From NCBI GenBank assembly GCA_019637435.1, contig JAHBVO010000001.1, positions 1,860,001 through 1,924,000 on the forward strand: a stretch of 64,000 bases of DNA. The letters are read 5' to 3'. Source of the DNA: Candidatus Obscuribacterales bacterium (lineage in GTDB: Bacteria > Cyanobacteriota > Vampirovibrionia > Obscuribacterales > Obscuribacteraceae). Both the position numbers and the translations under genes were made by a program. The notes below the pieces were generated by a model. That model was not told the origin of the DNA, did no database searches, and saw nothing but the letters and a program-made list of their open reading frames with translations. Every line of letters begins with the position of its first letter. The first letter of the stretch is position 1. Below, piece after piece: positions 27,224 through 37,600 of the stretch.

Positions 27224-27327
27224 TGTTTCGGGTCGAGGTCTTTTCGCCGGCAACGTCTAGTGCGGAATGGTTGTCGTAAATGTTTTCGTTCATTGGTCTC
27301 CTGTTTCGTTCCTTTCAGAAACGGTTT

Positions 27328-28164
27328 TCACCATTGGCGAACGGCGCCACCGTCTATGGTGATAGTTGTTCCTGTTATAAACTCTGCTCGGGGCGACGCG
27401 AGAAATGCCACGAGCGCTCCCAGATCTTCCGGTTTGCCAAACTTCTTCATCGGTGAATAGTCTGCCCAGTCTTGTAATACGGTTTCGCGCGAAACCTTCT
27501 GGCTATCAGCATATTGCTGCGCCAGACCCTGGACTAACGGAGTGTCGAAATATCCAGGGCAGATCACATTGGCAGTGATGCCGTCTGCGGCGTACTCGGT
27601 TGCGATGCACTTCGCAAGCGCGTTTAAACCAGTTCTCAAAGTACTTTGAATGACTGACGATTTTTCCGCTTCCAGTCCAAATATTGATCCTAGAAAAATA
27701 ATTCGACCGTAGTTGTTTTTCTTCATCGCGGGAATTAGTAAACGCGGTAAGACTATAGCGGGGCGAAGCAGCAAGTCGATTCCTCGTTGCCACTGTTCAT
27801 CTGTCGCAACGCTAAACGGATAAGTCGGTGGATGTCCGGTGCTCAGCACGAGTACATCGATATCTCCGAAGGTCTTTTGCGATTCGTCAACAACTCTATT
27901 TAAGTCGCTTTCGGTGGTTAAGTCTGCTCCGAGACCAAAACATCTTGGGAGCTCTCTCTTGTCTCCGGGAGTGGATGCGTAACTTTGATATTTTGCTTTT
28001 ACGGCTTCCTCGATTTTTTGCACGGCATCAACAACTTTGTCTTCCGCCCGCGAGCAGATTGAAACGTTAGCGCCCTCCTCGGCAAGCGCTTGAGCGCAAG
28101 CGAAACCGAGCCCGTAGCTTGCGCCGGTGACGATTGCATTTTTGCCGTTTAGGTTTAGTTGCAT
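27328..28164 (-). CDS. Short-chain dehydrogenase/reductase, atypical catalytic site
   Basis: The 278-residue product has the SDR Rossmann motif TGASYGLG (~13-20), a Ser at IIFLGSIFG (~150), and typical closing strands (ITANVICPGYFDTP, GTTITIDGG). The catalytic Tyr-x-x-x-Lys aligns to Gln-Ser-Thr-Leu-Arg in VIQSTLRTGLNALAK, so both Tyr and Lys are replaced. A FabG-like SDR subgroup without the standard tetrad is known, and this protein probably belongs to it. The substrate is unknown. I start at ATG 28164, since the frame upstream is antisense to the PhzF-like gene. It is divergent from that gene, with ~75 bases between them. Confidence 0.85.
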   Translation of the reverse strand: MQLNLNGKNAIVTGASYGLGFACAQALAEEGANVSICSRAEDKVVDAVQKIEEAVKAKYQSYASTPGDKRELPRCFGLGADLTTESDLNRVVDESQKTFGDIDVLVLSTGHPPTYPFSVATDEQWQRGIDLLLRPAIVLPRLLIPAMKKNNYGRIIFLGSIFGLEAEKSSVIQSTLRTGLNALAKCIATEYAADGITANVICPGYFDTPLVQGLAQQYADSQKVSRETVLQDWADYSPMKKFGKPEDLGALVAFLASPRAEFITGTTITIDGGAVRQW

Positions 28165-28239
28165 TTGTTGGTTGAAAAGAGTGTGCTGGCGATGGGTTTC
28201 GCGCAGCGATTTGCTCGACGTTAAGCAGTTAAGGATACC

Positions 28240-29199
28240 ATGCGGCTTGTGATGTCCAAACGTGGTAAAGTCGTTGCGGTTCCTCAAAAGAGGGTTCAGA
28301 AAGTGGTCGCCAAGAACAAAAACTTCCTGGTCGTCAACGCGTTTGCCGATGGCCCATTCGGTGGAAATCCGGCGGGCGTTTTTCCTGACGCGCAAGGTCT
28401 CGATGACGTGACAATGCAAGCGTATGCGAAGCAACTGAACCTGGTTGAAACTGTTTTCGTCACCAGGTCCGCAGAGGCGGACTTCCGCCTGCGGTACTTC
28501 ACTCCAAACGGCGAGGTGCCGATTGCGGGACATCCGAGTGTTGCCGCGTGGATGGCGTTGCATCAAAAAAAGTTGATCGATACAAGCAAGAAGTCGCACT
28601 ACACGCAGATTAACAAAGCCGGAATTCAGGAAATTCAATTTGACTTGAGTAACAGCGACCATCCGATGGTCACCATGAAACAGCCTACACCGCGCTTCTT
28701 GGAAGGACAGTTTGACAGCGAGCACGTTGCTTCTGTTTTGGGTCTTGAAGAAAAACATATTGATACGCAGCTTCCGATCCATGCTGTCGATTGTGGCCTC
28801 GGTCATCTTATTGTGCCAATTCGAACACTCGAAGCCCTTATGATGGTAAAGCGTCACATCGAGCCCTTGCGAAAACTGTGTCAGCAAGCCGGAGTTCGCG
28901 AGGCGCAACTTTTCTGTTTTGAAACATTGAACAAATCGTACAACATTCATACACGCAATATTTGTCCGCGCGAGGGTTTAGAAGACCCTGCTTGCGGAAA
29001 CGGAAACGGCGCATTGGCAGCCTATCTTGGACGATACTGCTGGACCGAGCGAAAGGATTTTACGATTCGTGCCGAGCAGGGAAATATTATTCACATGCCG
29101 TCTGTGATTTTTACGCGAGCGGTGCGCACCGGAAAACAAATAGACGTGTTTGTCGGTGGAACCGCCGTGGTGATGCTGGAAGGCGAATTCAAAGTTTAG
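28240..29199 (+). CDS. PhzF-like isomerase/epimerase
   Basis: The 319-residue product has the PhzF two-lobed fold signatures: VVNAFADGPFGGNPAGV at the start of the first lobe, NLVETVFV with the catalytic Glu, YFTPNGEVPIAGHPSVAAW, and EDPACGNGNGALAAYL in the second lobe (DPATG-like). PhzF acts in phenazine synthesis, but most family members are of unknown substrate and no other phenazine gene is present. The N-terminal ~28 residues are an unusual basic extension (SKRGKVVAVPQKRVQKVVAK). ATG 28240 is chosen because AGGA lies just before it. Confidence 0.85.
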   Translation: MRLVMSKRGKVVAVPQKRVQKVVAKNKNFLVVNAFADGPFGGNPAGVFPDAQGLDDVTMQAYAKQLNLVETVFVTRSAEADFRLRYFTPNGEVPIAGHPSVAAWMALHQKKLIDTSKKSHYTQINKAGIQEIQFDLSNSDHPMVTMKQPTPRFLEGQFDSEHVASVLGLEEKHIDTQLPIHAVDCGLGHLIVPIRTLEALMMVKRHIEPLRKLCQQAGVREAQLFCFETLNKSYNIHTRNICPREGLEDPACGNGNGALAAYLGRYCWTERKDFTIRAEQGNIIHMPSVIFTRAVRTGKQIDVFVGGTAVVMLEGEFKV

Positions 29200-29269
29200 A
29201 AGTAATTGATAGCGTAGAGCTTGCTCTTTTCGCATCCGCGCGTTTTTCTTTGTTATTCCAAGTGCGCGA

Positions 29270-30394
29270 CTAATACTGTCTCACCAAGTCAAACAACTCA
29301 GCGAGGCTTTCGTCCATAGTTGTAATTTCCGCGCGAAGGTCTTGAAGCATCGCGGTTCTATCTTCGAGAATGTCTATGGTCATCGTCGTGTCTTTTTCAT
29401 GGTGATGTCCGGTAAGTTTTCTAATTCGAGAGTGCTGGTGCTGTTTGTGTTTTCCAGAATGTGTAAAACAGAAATTCAGTTTTTGCCAGCGCATAAGCAT
29501 TATCTGTGCGCGATTAGTTCCAGTGCCGTCAGGTGGAGTGCTGGAGAGAAATGCCCAAACGCTTTCCGGATATCCTGAGTGTTCGACCGTCGGGTCGAAA
29601 ATTTTTGCGAGCATATTCGGCAACGGAATTTGCGATCGGTCGCCCGCATGCTCTGCTCTATATGCCCAATATGATAAGGCCGACTGACCTGTGCCCTCAA
29701 AGATGTCGACAGTGTTGCTGGCGAATCGTGACAGATCGGCCATCTCTAGTGCACCAGAGATAATACCAGTTAAACCGCCTGCGACAAAGTCTGCGTATGT
29801 GTTGTAACGGATCGCCTTATCCCGAAGCTCGGTCAAGTAAGCCGTTTTGCTTGAGTCTTTGGCAATCTCTCTATCGATCACATTGGTACAACGTCGAACA
29901 TCGAAGCCAAGTTCGGCGAGTCGTTCCGTGATCCTTTGTTTACTGAGAAGGTAAGCGATGGCGTTATCCGAAGATTTGTTTTCTTGAAACGCTTTGAAAG
30001 AATCATCGAGGGCCTCGATTTCGGGAGCAAGTTTCCACACTCTGACCATTTCGAGTGTCAATGTGGATAGTCCATAATCCGCACTGGTTATTGGGAGCCC
30101 CTGGGCGATTTGATTCAACTTCCCCGGCTTTGCTGGTGTCACTGATGGTGCGTCTTTCGAGAAAAGACCGGCATGATCGGGAGTCAGATCCGGGGTGAAT
30201 GTCTTGGCAGGTGCTGACTTCTCTGCTGTCTGTTTGGCGCCGTTGATCGTCAAGAGGACCGGGACATCGCGAACGTCAGTTCCTGGCGTGGCCGCAGGAA
30301 CCGTCTCGGCTTGCGAAGCTGTGCAACTCAGCAAGAGCATCAGTATGGAGATTAGGACTTCCGGAAACCGGCGCAAACGTTTCTTCCCTGACAA
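29270..30394 (-). CDS. Secreted protein of unknown function
   Basis: The 374-residue product has a signal peptide (FPEVLISILMLLLSCTASQA), after which comes a polar, Pro/Ala/Thr-rich linker. The middle (~95-250) is mostly helical, with LEMVRVWKLAPEIEALDDSF and ITERLAELGFDVRRC, and has a Gly-rich stretch (FVAGGLTGIISGALEM). Near the end is a His-rich patch (HSGKHKQHQHSRIRKLTGHH) that could bind metal. No domain is recognised. The gene ends 70 bases from the convergent PhzF-like gene. Confidence 0.7.
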   Translation of the reverse strand: MSGKKRLRRFPEVLISILMLLLSCTASQAETVPAATPGTDVRDVPVLLTINGAKQTAEKSAPAKTFTPDLTPDHAGLFSKDAPSVTPAKPGKLNQIAQGLPITSADYGLSTLTLEMVRVWKLAPEIEALDDSFKAFQENKSSDNAIAYLLSKQRITERLAELGFDVRRCTNVIDREIAKDSSKTAYLTELRDKAIRYNTYADFVAGGLTGIISGALEMADLSRFASNTVDIFEGTGQSALSYWAYRAEHAGDRSQIPLPNMLAKIFDPTVEHSGYPESVWAFLSSTPPDGTGTNRAQIMLMRWQKLNFCFTHSGKHKQHQHSRIRKLTGHHHEKDTTMTIDILEDRTAMLQDLRAEITTMDESLAELFDLVRQY

Positions 30395-30611
30395 ATTAAT
30401 ACCGTCAGTAATGTTCGCAGCTAAGCCTAGTCTTGTGAACCCTGGAAAGTTTAATTGTGTTCCAGAGAAGTCCCCCCTGACTACTGGCTGTTTTCGGTGA
30501 AATCTGTTTTTTGTCCGTATCTGTGAGGCTTGTGCCTAATGCAATCAGCTTTCCAATAGGGCGTACGCTGAGATTTGCTTTCAACGCTCATGGTTGTCGA
30601 AGATTAGCGTC

Positions 30612-33110
30612 TTATTGCGCGAGCAGTTCTTTCACCAATTTCTTGGTTTTGCCACTCTTTGCTATTGACTGAAGGAATTGAACGGTTTTATCGTTCGTGA
30701 TTTTGGTGTTGTCTGAATGCAAAAGTTCGTTGAAGAATTCGAGCAACAGGGCAAAGCCATTGGGAATGTGCTCGCCTCCTTCAAGGGCGGCTTCGACGAC
30801 CTGACGGATTGCGTTTGTATGTAGCGAACTCACCCGCGCAACTTCGGATAAAGAGCTGACCAGGCGTTGGATTTTTGCCTGCGGATGAAAAAGCAGTTTG
30901 TTTATCTCGATCGCGAATGATTCGATGTCCAAACTGCGATTCTCAATTTTTTCGATAGTGATATCTCTCGCCACTCCTGAGATGCTGGTGGATTGGCTTA
31001 TATTGGCGGCCGCGAGTATGCAATAAGAACGTCTATCGAATTCGAATGATTTGTCGAGGAGAGGCTCCAGATACACTTCTAGTCCCTGGTCTGTAGAATA
31101 GAAATAGTCTATCGAGGCCGCCAGCGCTCGGATTCCTGTTGCAACGAAAATCGCCCTGACCGAAGGAAACCAGGTGAGCGCACAGCGAGCGGTCGTATCC
31201 AGACCCAGGTTCACGAAGAGTGGCTCATCGTCAAGTTTGAACGATGCCGCTACTGCTGGTGGCATTCGAACTGACTCAGCGGCTAGCCATACTAGAGACT
31301 CGGTTCGGCTTGGAGAGGTGACATTATCGCTGAGTTTGGAAGCAAAACGTACCGCGTCCCAGAAGTCCCCTGCGTAAACGTCAGTGTTTGAGAAGTCGAA
31401 TCTCATCAACGGAAGCCTGAATAATGCTATTGCTTGATCTTCAGCGGCTGGAGTCTTTCCCGTGTCTATCCATTTTTGCCAACGTTTAAGCAAAATTTCT
31501 GGGTCAATAAATCCGTTTGTCTGGGTTGGTATTGAAAGCAGTGGCAAACGACTTTTTTCTTCGATTTGTTTCATGATGGTTTGGAATCGGCGACTCATGA
31601 ATTTACTCATACTCGATCGCGAATAACTATGTTCTAACTCGTCGCCACCAAGCCACTTTGCTATGAAATTCAGCGTGTCAAGAACGCCATCGTGATTTTG
31701 GCATGTCTTTTGAAGAGTGTGGGCCCGTTTTAAAATTGGTGCGGATCGAAGAGCAAAATCCTCTGCAGGTTTGTCACTAAGTCGCACCGCCGCGTCAAGG
31801 ACTCGTTCTAGCTCGATGACATCGTCCAGGTGTTCCAGCAGGTATGTGCAGCTTGCTAGAAGGTCATCAATCGTTTCTATCGGCTGGATGTTTGAACATG
31901 TTAAAAGTGGGCTAGGAGGTGCGTTTTTCGACAGCTTGTATAGGCTAGAGGAGTCTTTCGGTCGAACGTCCGAATCATTGAGGAGCGTCGCTATTAACCT
32001 CCGCACCGACGGCGACAGTGCATCAATGTATTCGATTAGCTGCATACGCAAGCTATCTTCGATTCTCTCATTGTGTTTGGCAATCAGTTGCACCGCGCAT
32101 TTTTGCACTTCCGGCGAGTGGTGGAGTAGTGCTGAGCATGCGATGCTGCTTAGCTCGCGGACGGCGGCGGGGTTTGTTAAAATCGTTTCGTCTATGAGTT
32201 TGAGGGCTGAGAGCGCGGTCGACTTTGCCTTCGCAAAAAGAGGTGCTTCAATATTTTGCAGTATAAGCTCGACCGGAAGCGAATATTCTTTCGCTACCAC
32301 GATGAGAGCGTTCAACGCCATCGTCACTGTGGAAGGTGTTGGGCTCCCCAAGAGGTGCGCGTATTTTTCTTTGCGTTGAAAGCGCTCCGCCAGAGTCGGT
32401 CTTAGCTCTTCGTGAAAGCGCGAATGCCAGCCGGCGCGAAACTGAGCAAATCCTTGATCTAGACTGTCAAGGCTTGCGTCGAGTGCACGACTTCGGCTCA
32501 GAGATTTGTCTTCTGTCGCCTTCAGCAGCATAGAACTCCATGTAGAGTCTGGTGCCGAGTACTTGTCGTGGGCAGCCAGACTACTCTCATTGGATCCCTC
32601 GACCTCAAACAAGCGCCAAACGTAATGGTCAAAGAACGTGGTGCCAATGCTCAAGCGCTCCGGATGGTAGGAATTGTCTCCGCTGTGTTGCGGACCAGAC
32701 TTCATTATCAGTTTAACAAAGCTGTCCGTGTCAGGAGTCGTAATTAGACCTTCTTCTGCCAACATAGATATCGTGTCAGGAGCAATTCGCTCTTGCTCCA
32801 CCAGCTTTTCAATAATTGCAGGAGCGATCGTGCTTCTGAGTGATTTTATTAGCGTCAAATCAAAAGTGCTGCTGTGAACGAACCAGAAGGAGATTTTCTC
32901 TGGTAGATTCTCATCGTCGCAAGTCACGATCATAGCGTTGAATGCTGCTCTTAGCGTTAATTCCTGCGAGGCTTTCTTGTAGGCCGCGACGGCAGTTTTA
33001 GCAAACGACTTCAGCTCCGAAGCGGTCATTCCATCAAAGAATTCGCGCAGTCCTTGGTAATCCGCTGTTTCAATAATTTCGGCGAGTCGCTTATTCTCTA
33101 TGTTCTTCAT
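30612..33110 (-). CDS. DUF6493-like HEAT-type repeat protein
   Basis: The 832-residue product is almost entirely helical, with HEAT-like pairs such as ALKLIDETILTNPAAVRELS and CAVQLIAKHNERIEDSLRMQ. I associate it with the DUF6493 type of protein found next to SWIM zinc-finger genes; this is by context and pattern only. It has no signal peptide. I start at ATG 33110 (MKNIENKRLAEI); the frame is open further upstream inside the SWIM gene. It overlaps the 3' end of that gene by ~20 bases, a sign of coupled translation. Related clusters often include a MoxR ATPase and a VWA protein, which are absent here. Confidence 0.65.
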   Translation of the reverse strand: MKNIENKRLAEIIETADYQGLREFFDGMTASELKSFAKTAVAAYKKASQELTLRAAFNAMIVTCDDENLPEKISFWFVHSSTFDLTLIKSLRSTIAPAIIEKLVEQERIAPDTISMLAEEGLITTPDTDSFVKLIMKSGPQHSGDNSYHPERLSIGTTFFDHYVWRLFEVEGSNESSLAAHDKYSAPDSTWSSMLLKATEDKSLSRSRALDASLDSLDQGFAQFRAGWHSRFHEELRPTLAERFQRKEKYAHLLGSPTPSTVTMALNALIVVAKEYSLPVELILQNIEAPLFAKAKSTALSALKLIDETILTNPAAVRELSSIACSALLHHSPEVQKCAVQLIAKHNERIEDSLRMQLIEYIDALSPSVRRLIATLLNDSDVRPKDSSSLYKLSKNAPPSPLLTCSNIQPIETIDDLLASCTYLLEHLDDVIELERVLDAAVRLSDKPAEDFALRSAPILKRAHTLQKTCQNHDGVLDTLNFIAKWLGGDELEHSYSRSSMSKFMSRRFQTIMKQIEEKSRLPLLSIPTQTNGFIDPEILLKRWQKWIDTGKTPAAEDQAIALFRLPLMRFDFSNTDVYAGDFWDAVRFASKLSDNVTSPSRTESLVWLAAESVRMPPAVAASFKLDDEPLFVNLGLDTTARCALTWFPSVRAIFVATGIRALAASIDYFYSTDQGLEVYLEPLLDKSFEFDRRSYCILAAANISQSTSISGVARDITIEKIENRSLDIESFAIEINKLLFHPQAKIQRLVSSLSEVARVSSLHTNAIRQVVEAALEGGEHIPNGFALLLEFFNELLHSDNTKITNDKTVQFLQSIAKSGKTKKLVKELLAQ

Positions 33111-34479
33111 GTTTTTTTGAAGTGGTTGAGTGGTCGGCAAGTTTAAGCCTTGCAGCAAGTATATGCTTGCATGGACCTCGTAAGCCCTGGTATTTCCCAT
33201 GCCAGGGACAAGTGCATTGTGCTTGCTCACCGTTTAGTTTTACGTGATGTGTAACATCTGAGCTAACTATTCTCAGCTCGGCACCATTGGTGGTGCAGGA
33301 TAAAACCGTGACCTTTCCGTCTTCCAATAGTCGTCTGGCGTTTTTGAGTCGCGGATGCATTCCCTCTATATTGTCGAGGTCAAATGGCAGTTCGCGGTGA
33401 AAATATGATTTGTTGAACACATCAAAGCCGACCATCCCGGTGCTGCCCATGATGGCTAGCCCGATCCGAACTTTGTCAGTGTTGAGGCTCGTCTGTTCCG
33501 AAAGAGAGTCAATGTTTATTTTTGATTGCCACTTCAGTGCCGCACGTATCCGTGGTAGATACGAAAAATCGGCGTCTTTCAAGTCACTTAGTACCTGTCC
33601 TTCTCCAGAAAAACCGCGAGTAACATCAGCTGTCAGCGTGATGCAAAGAGCGGTACCGCCGAACTGTAACTGCCACTCGGAAGACTGCCGATTCGCATCT
33701 GTGAAAATGCGCAGACGGTCAGCAAAGGGAGATAGGTCCGTAAGCAATTGCAGACGCTGAAGTCCACTAACGGCGACTGCTTCGGATGAATCGATCTGAC
33801 TGAGGCGGAGTCCGTTGCCAGAAGACACCACAAAGAAGCTAGACCTCTGGGATGGGTTTCTAGGTAACGAACGGAGAAATTGCAAGGCTTCTATTCTGCC
33901 GATGTCATATCGTAGTTCCATAGCGGACTGATATGACTGAACTTCAACGAAGCCTTTAAGCCACCGCAGAGGTAAATCAACTTTTCGTTCGATAACAGAT
34001 TCCAATCCGCGTTGCAACAAAACTTCGTTTGTTCCGACACTCACTGCCAGTCTATCAGTGTCGCGAACTCTAGCGAGTGCTGCCTGCATTGGTTGATTGA
34101 AATCGACGTTGGTCGTTCCATTGCTGACAAACTGACCATTGTAGGATTCCGGCGAAAAATCTGCTCGAATGTAAGAACTGCAACATGCGGAAAAGCCCTC
34201 GAACCTGAGCATCTCAGCCCCAGCTGTAACGACCGGATCACGGTTTATTAACTTGCTTACAACGTTCGGAGGAATGTAATACCGTGTCGAGACGACCTTT
34301 GCTACGCCTAAGAGTAACTGCGCTGAAAGACGAGCTTTGATGAGCCGACCCTCAAAAAAGTACGGGAAGGTTGAATCGTTTTGCGAGGTCGCGAGCAGCA
34401 GTTTCTGACCCGCCGCGGACTCTGTCAGTTGAGACGCGAAAGGATAAAGGTAAGTGTGCTCGATGGAGGTTGACGCCAT
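33091..34479 (-). CDS. SWIM zinc-finger protein
   Basis: The 462-residue product ends with a SWIM motif (CTCPWHGKYQGLRGPCKHIL, a CxCx(n)CxH zinc-binding pattern) at ~430-450. Bacterial SWIM proteins occur in clusters with MoxR-type ATPases and in nucleic acid metabolism, and the motif binds DNA or proteins. The first ~400 residues are mixed alpha/beta without a recognised domain. The gene leads the pair with the DUF6493-like gene, which it overlaps. It is divergent from the alpha-2-macroglobulin-like gene, with 128 bases between starts that hold both promoters. Confidence 0.8.
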   Translation of the reverse strand: MASTSIEHTYLYPFASQLTESAAGQKLLLATSQNDSTFPYFFEGRLIKARLSAQLLLGVAKVVSTRYYIPPNVVSKLINRDPVVTAGAEMLRFEGFSACCSSYIRADFSPESYNGQFVSNGTTNVDFNQPMQAALARVRDTDRLAVSVGTNEVLLQRGLESVIERKVDLPLRWLKGFVEVQSYQSAMELRYDIGRIEALQFLRSLPRNPSQRSSFFVVSSGNGLRLSQIDSSEAVAVSGLQRLQLLTDLSPFADRLRIFTDANRQSSEWQLQFGGTALCITLTADVTRGFSGEGQVLSDLKDADFSYLPRIRAALKWQSKINIDSLSEQTSLNTDKVRIGLAIMGSTGMVGFDVFNKSYFHRELPFDLDNIEGMHPRLKNARRLLEDGKVTVLSCTTNGAELRIVSSDVTHHVKLNGEQAQCTCPWHGKYQGLRGPCKHILAARLKLADHSTTSKKHEEHRE

Positions 34480-34607
34480 TCAACGCCGATCCAGGCTGGG
34501 TTGACTCAAATTATAGCAACTGGATTGCGATGGTGTGATCACCAGGGTGATTTTCTGAACAGCGAGTTCGATTCGAGATAGACTGACAGAAGAAGTCTGG
34601 AGGACTA

Positions 34608-37600
34608 ATGGGAACAAGGTATCGCAAAGCTGCGGCGACTGTTTGTTGCCTGACTGTTCTATCTCATTTTTGTGTTGGACTTGCACTTGCAGAGGTTCAC
34701 CTTGCGTCGGAAACCAAATCTGCCAACCCTGCTTTCGCCAAGCCCATCGGGAATTTTATATTGGGTTCTGGACTGAACACGGAGGCGGAGTTTTACAAAT
34801 ATTGCGCGGACTATTACTGGCCCTCTCCGCGGAATGTTCTTACAGACCAACTGACATCGGTCACGCAGAATGCGCCAGTAAAACCGCGGACCACGATCAT
34901 CTCGAATCCTCCGATTCACGTGGACCCCTTCTCTGGTCAACTGGGCTCAAGAAAAGGCCAATTGCAGAAAGCCCCCCGTAAAATCAGGGTATGGCGTTCT
35001 GGCGTAGACAGCATGTCCGGAACTGCGGCTGACAACGGTGCAGCAAATGGCTCAATGAAAATCCACGTAAGTGAGAGAACCGGCTCGCTCACAGTCAAGT
35101 GCGATTATCCAACATGGAGCAACCAAGTTATAAACGATCTCCCGTTACCTGGAATTGTGCTCACCTTTTCTGAAGACGTCGTTAGACCTGATCTGGTTGC
35201 GTCTGTCGATGTATCGAGCCTTGCGACGATTTCGCCTCCTGTGGATGGACGATGGACCTGCATGAACCCGAGAACGCTTCTCTTTCAGCCATCCGAGAAA
35301 GGTTTTGAGCGTGGCACCACATATAGTGTCATGGTTGAGGCTGGTGTGAGCTCATTGAGCGGTAAAGTTCTAAGTCAAACTTTCAAAAAGAAGTTTTCAA
35401 CCAGTTTTGACAATCCCATTTTGAAAGAAGGGAAAGCCCCAAATTCTATTGTTCTCCAATTTCAGCAGGACGTTGCAATGGAGACTATCTTGCCTCGCGT
35501 TAAAGCTAAGCAGCTAGTATTTGAACAGGATCCGGTGACAGGGGTTTTGCTGAATCGGAAAAGCGAGAATACGGTGGAATTGCGACTAGGCTCGGAGTCG
35601 GAGTCTCGAAGAATCGTAGGTGTCGACTATATCAAAGATCGTTCTGTGGCGTTAATACCTAAGATTCCTCTGGCTGATGGAGCGCGTTTAGAGATTATTA
35701 TTGAAGCTGGCATCCGCTCGAGGAAAGGCGAAGCTAGCACTTCTGGCCCGGTCGTGAGTGGATTATTTTTTCAGCCCAGGAGTGAAGTCAATGTCGTTAA
35801 TACCGACCAAGTGTTTGAGCCAGGACAACCTCTGGTTCTCGCGTTCGACAACTTTGTGGGAGAGGGCAATAGTGCCGACGATGTGACCGTTGAACCCAGC
35901 ATAGAAGGATTCGGCCTTCAGCGTTCAACCCGCGAGTTGATAATAACCGGGAAAACAGTTCCAGAAACAACATATGCCGTTTCGATTAAAAGAGGTTTTA
36001 AGACCTCTGATGGAAACACCTTCTCAAAAGATAGAGTTTTCCGTGTTCGGGTCGGTTCTTATGCGCCGAGGCTTATTCCACCGGCTCACCCCTTTCAACT
36101 CTGCCATTCTTTTGATGGTAAGACGATTCCGATTCAATCAGTAAACGTACCAAAAATAAGGGTAAAAATTTACGATGCAGCATTATCTCGTGTCCCTTGG
36201 GTGAAGCTTCAGCCGTTCGCGTCGAAGCCTCCTGTGGAGGATTCTTTGTTAGGAGCTATCGAGATCGCACCGCGAGCACCTAAAAACGAAGTTTCAATAT
36301 CTAGAGTTAACTTAGCGAGGTTTTTCGAAGGCGGTAAAAGCCAGCTTCTTGTAACTGTAGAGCAAGTGGCAGAGCAAGCAGAAGGCTCAGATTCAAATTA
36401 TTCCCAGTTGCATGCTTATCCACCGATAAGACACTACACTCTTGCAATTCAAGCCTCTGATATCTCAGTCACGTGCATACCGGCGCTAGATAGAAGCATG
36501 TTTTTTGTAAGTGACGCTATAACTGGAAAACCCATAGTTGGGGCAAAGGTGACTCTCAGCAGTAGCTTCGGTTACGCTCCTGCGGAGGGCGACTCCATTG
36601 AACTACCATCAACAGACGATTCGAACAAACCAAGCGCTGCGTTCACTGACAAGGATGGAATAGCAATATTTTCAAATTCCCGCAACAAAGCGCCTTTGGC
36701 TTGTGTTTTGGTTGAGAAAGACAAAGAGAAGATTGTAATCGCCGCAGGTCGAAACTATCTAGAAACGGAGCTCCATCCAGCACTTGTCAGAACGCCTGTC
36801 TCCAGCTCAAACACTCAGTTGTCTTTCAATTTGCCGTTTGAGAAATCGAGGGGTGTTTTCATCTGCAATAACGGACAAGAAGTTCGAGTGATACCAGTCG
36901 AAGCTTACGGGAAACAGTTGCGCATGTTTGTTCCCCAACTGACTCCTGAGCATCCAATAGGTCATTGCTACCTTAAGGTGTTTAACGAGGGGAGCAGATC
37001 ACGCAAGCATTTGGCCAAATCCGCGATGTGCTCCGTCTTTTATGGCGCCATTGAGACTTCGAAGGTAGAAATTAGAGACTTGGGATGGTCTTTGCGAGAT
37101 GGTCTGTCCATAACGTCCGCCTTTGTTTTTGCTCCGACCGAGATGAAGGATGCCAAAGCTGATTGGACGCTAAAGCAGTTTGGATATAATTTTTCAACCT
37201 CTACTGCTGGCATTCCATCGCCGAGAAATTGTCCCGTGGTGAATGTATCGTGGCAGGTTAGGGAATTGCATCGCGTTGAGAGACCGAGTAGTCACTTACA
37301 TATGAGCAGTTGTGGATGGGGAAATTCTCCTCCATCGCTCGATGACCTCTTTCCGTTGATTAGAGAACCGGCCGATCAACTAACAGTGGAGAAACAAGCT
37401 GCAGACTTGCTAGACCCTGCCCAACAGGGACCAGTAGTAACATTGTTCGTGCCTAAGGTTGTTCACTCAGGAGATATCTTCTCGCTGCCGTTAAAATTTG
37501 AAAACCCAACGAATGATGAAACCTTTCAGATTTCCATTAGGGAAAAAGGCGGTCAAGTTCTATACACGAAAGACATTGATATCAAATCCGGTACTACGGA

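Noticed and set aside
28165..28950. N-terminal extension of the SDR frame on the minus strand
   Set aside because: It lies antisense to the PhzF-like gene and has no SDR features; the family start is at 28164.
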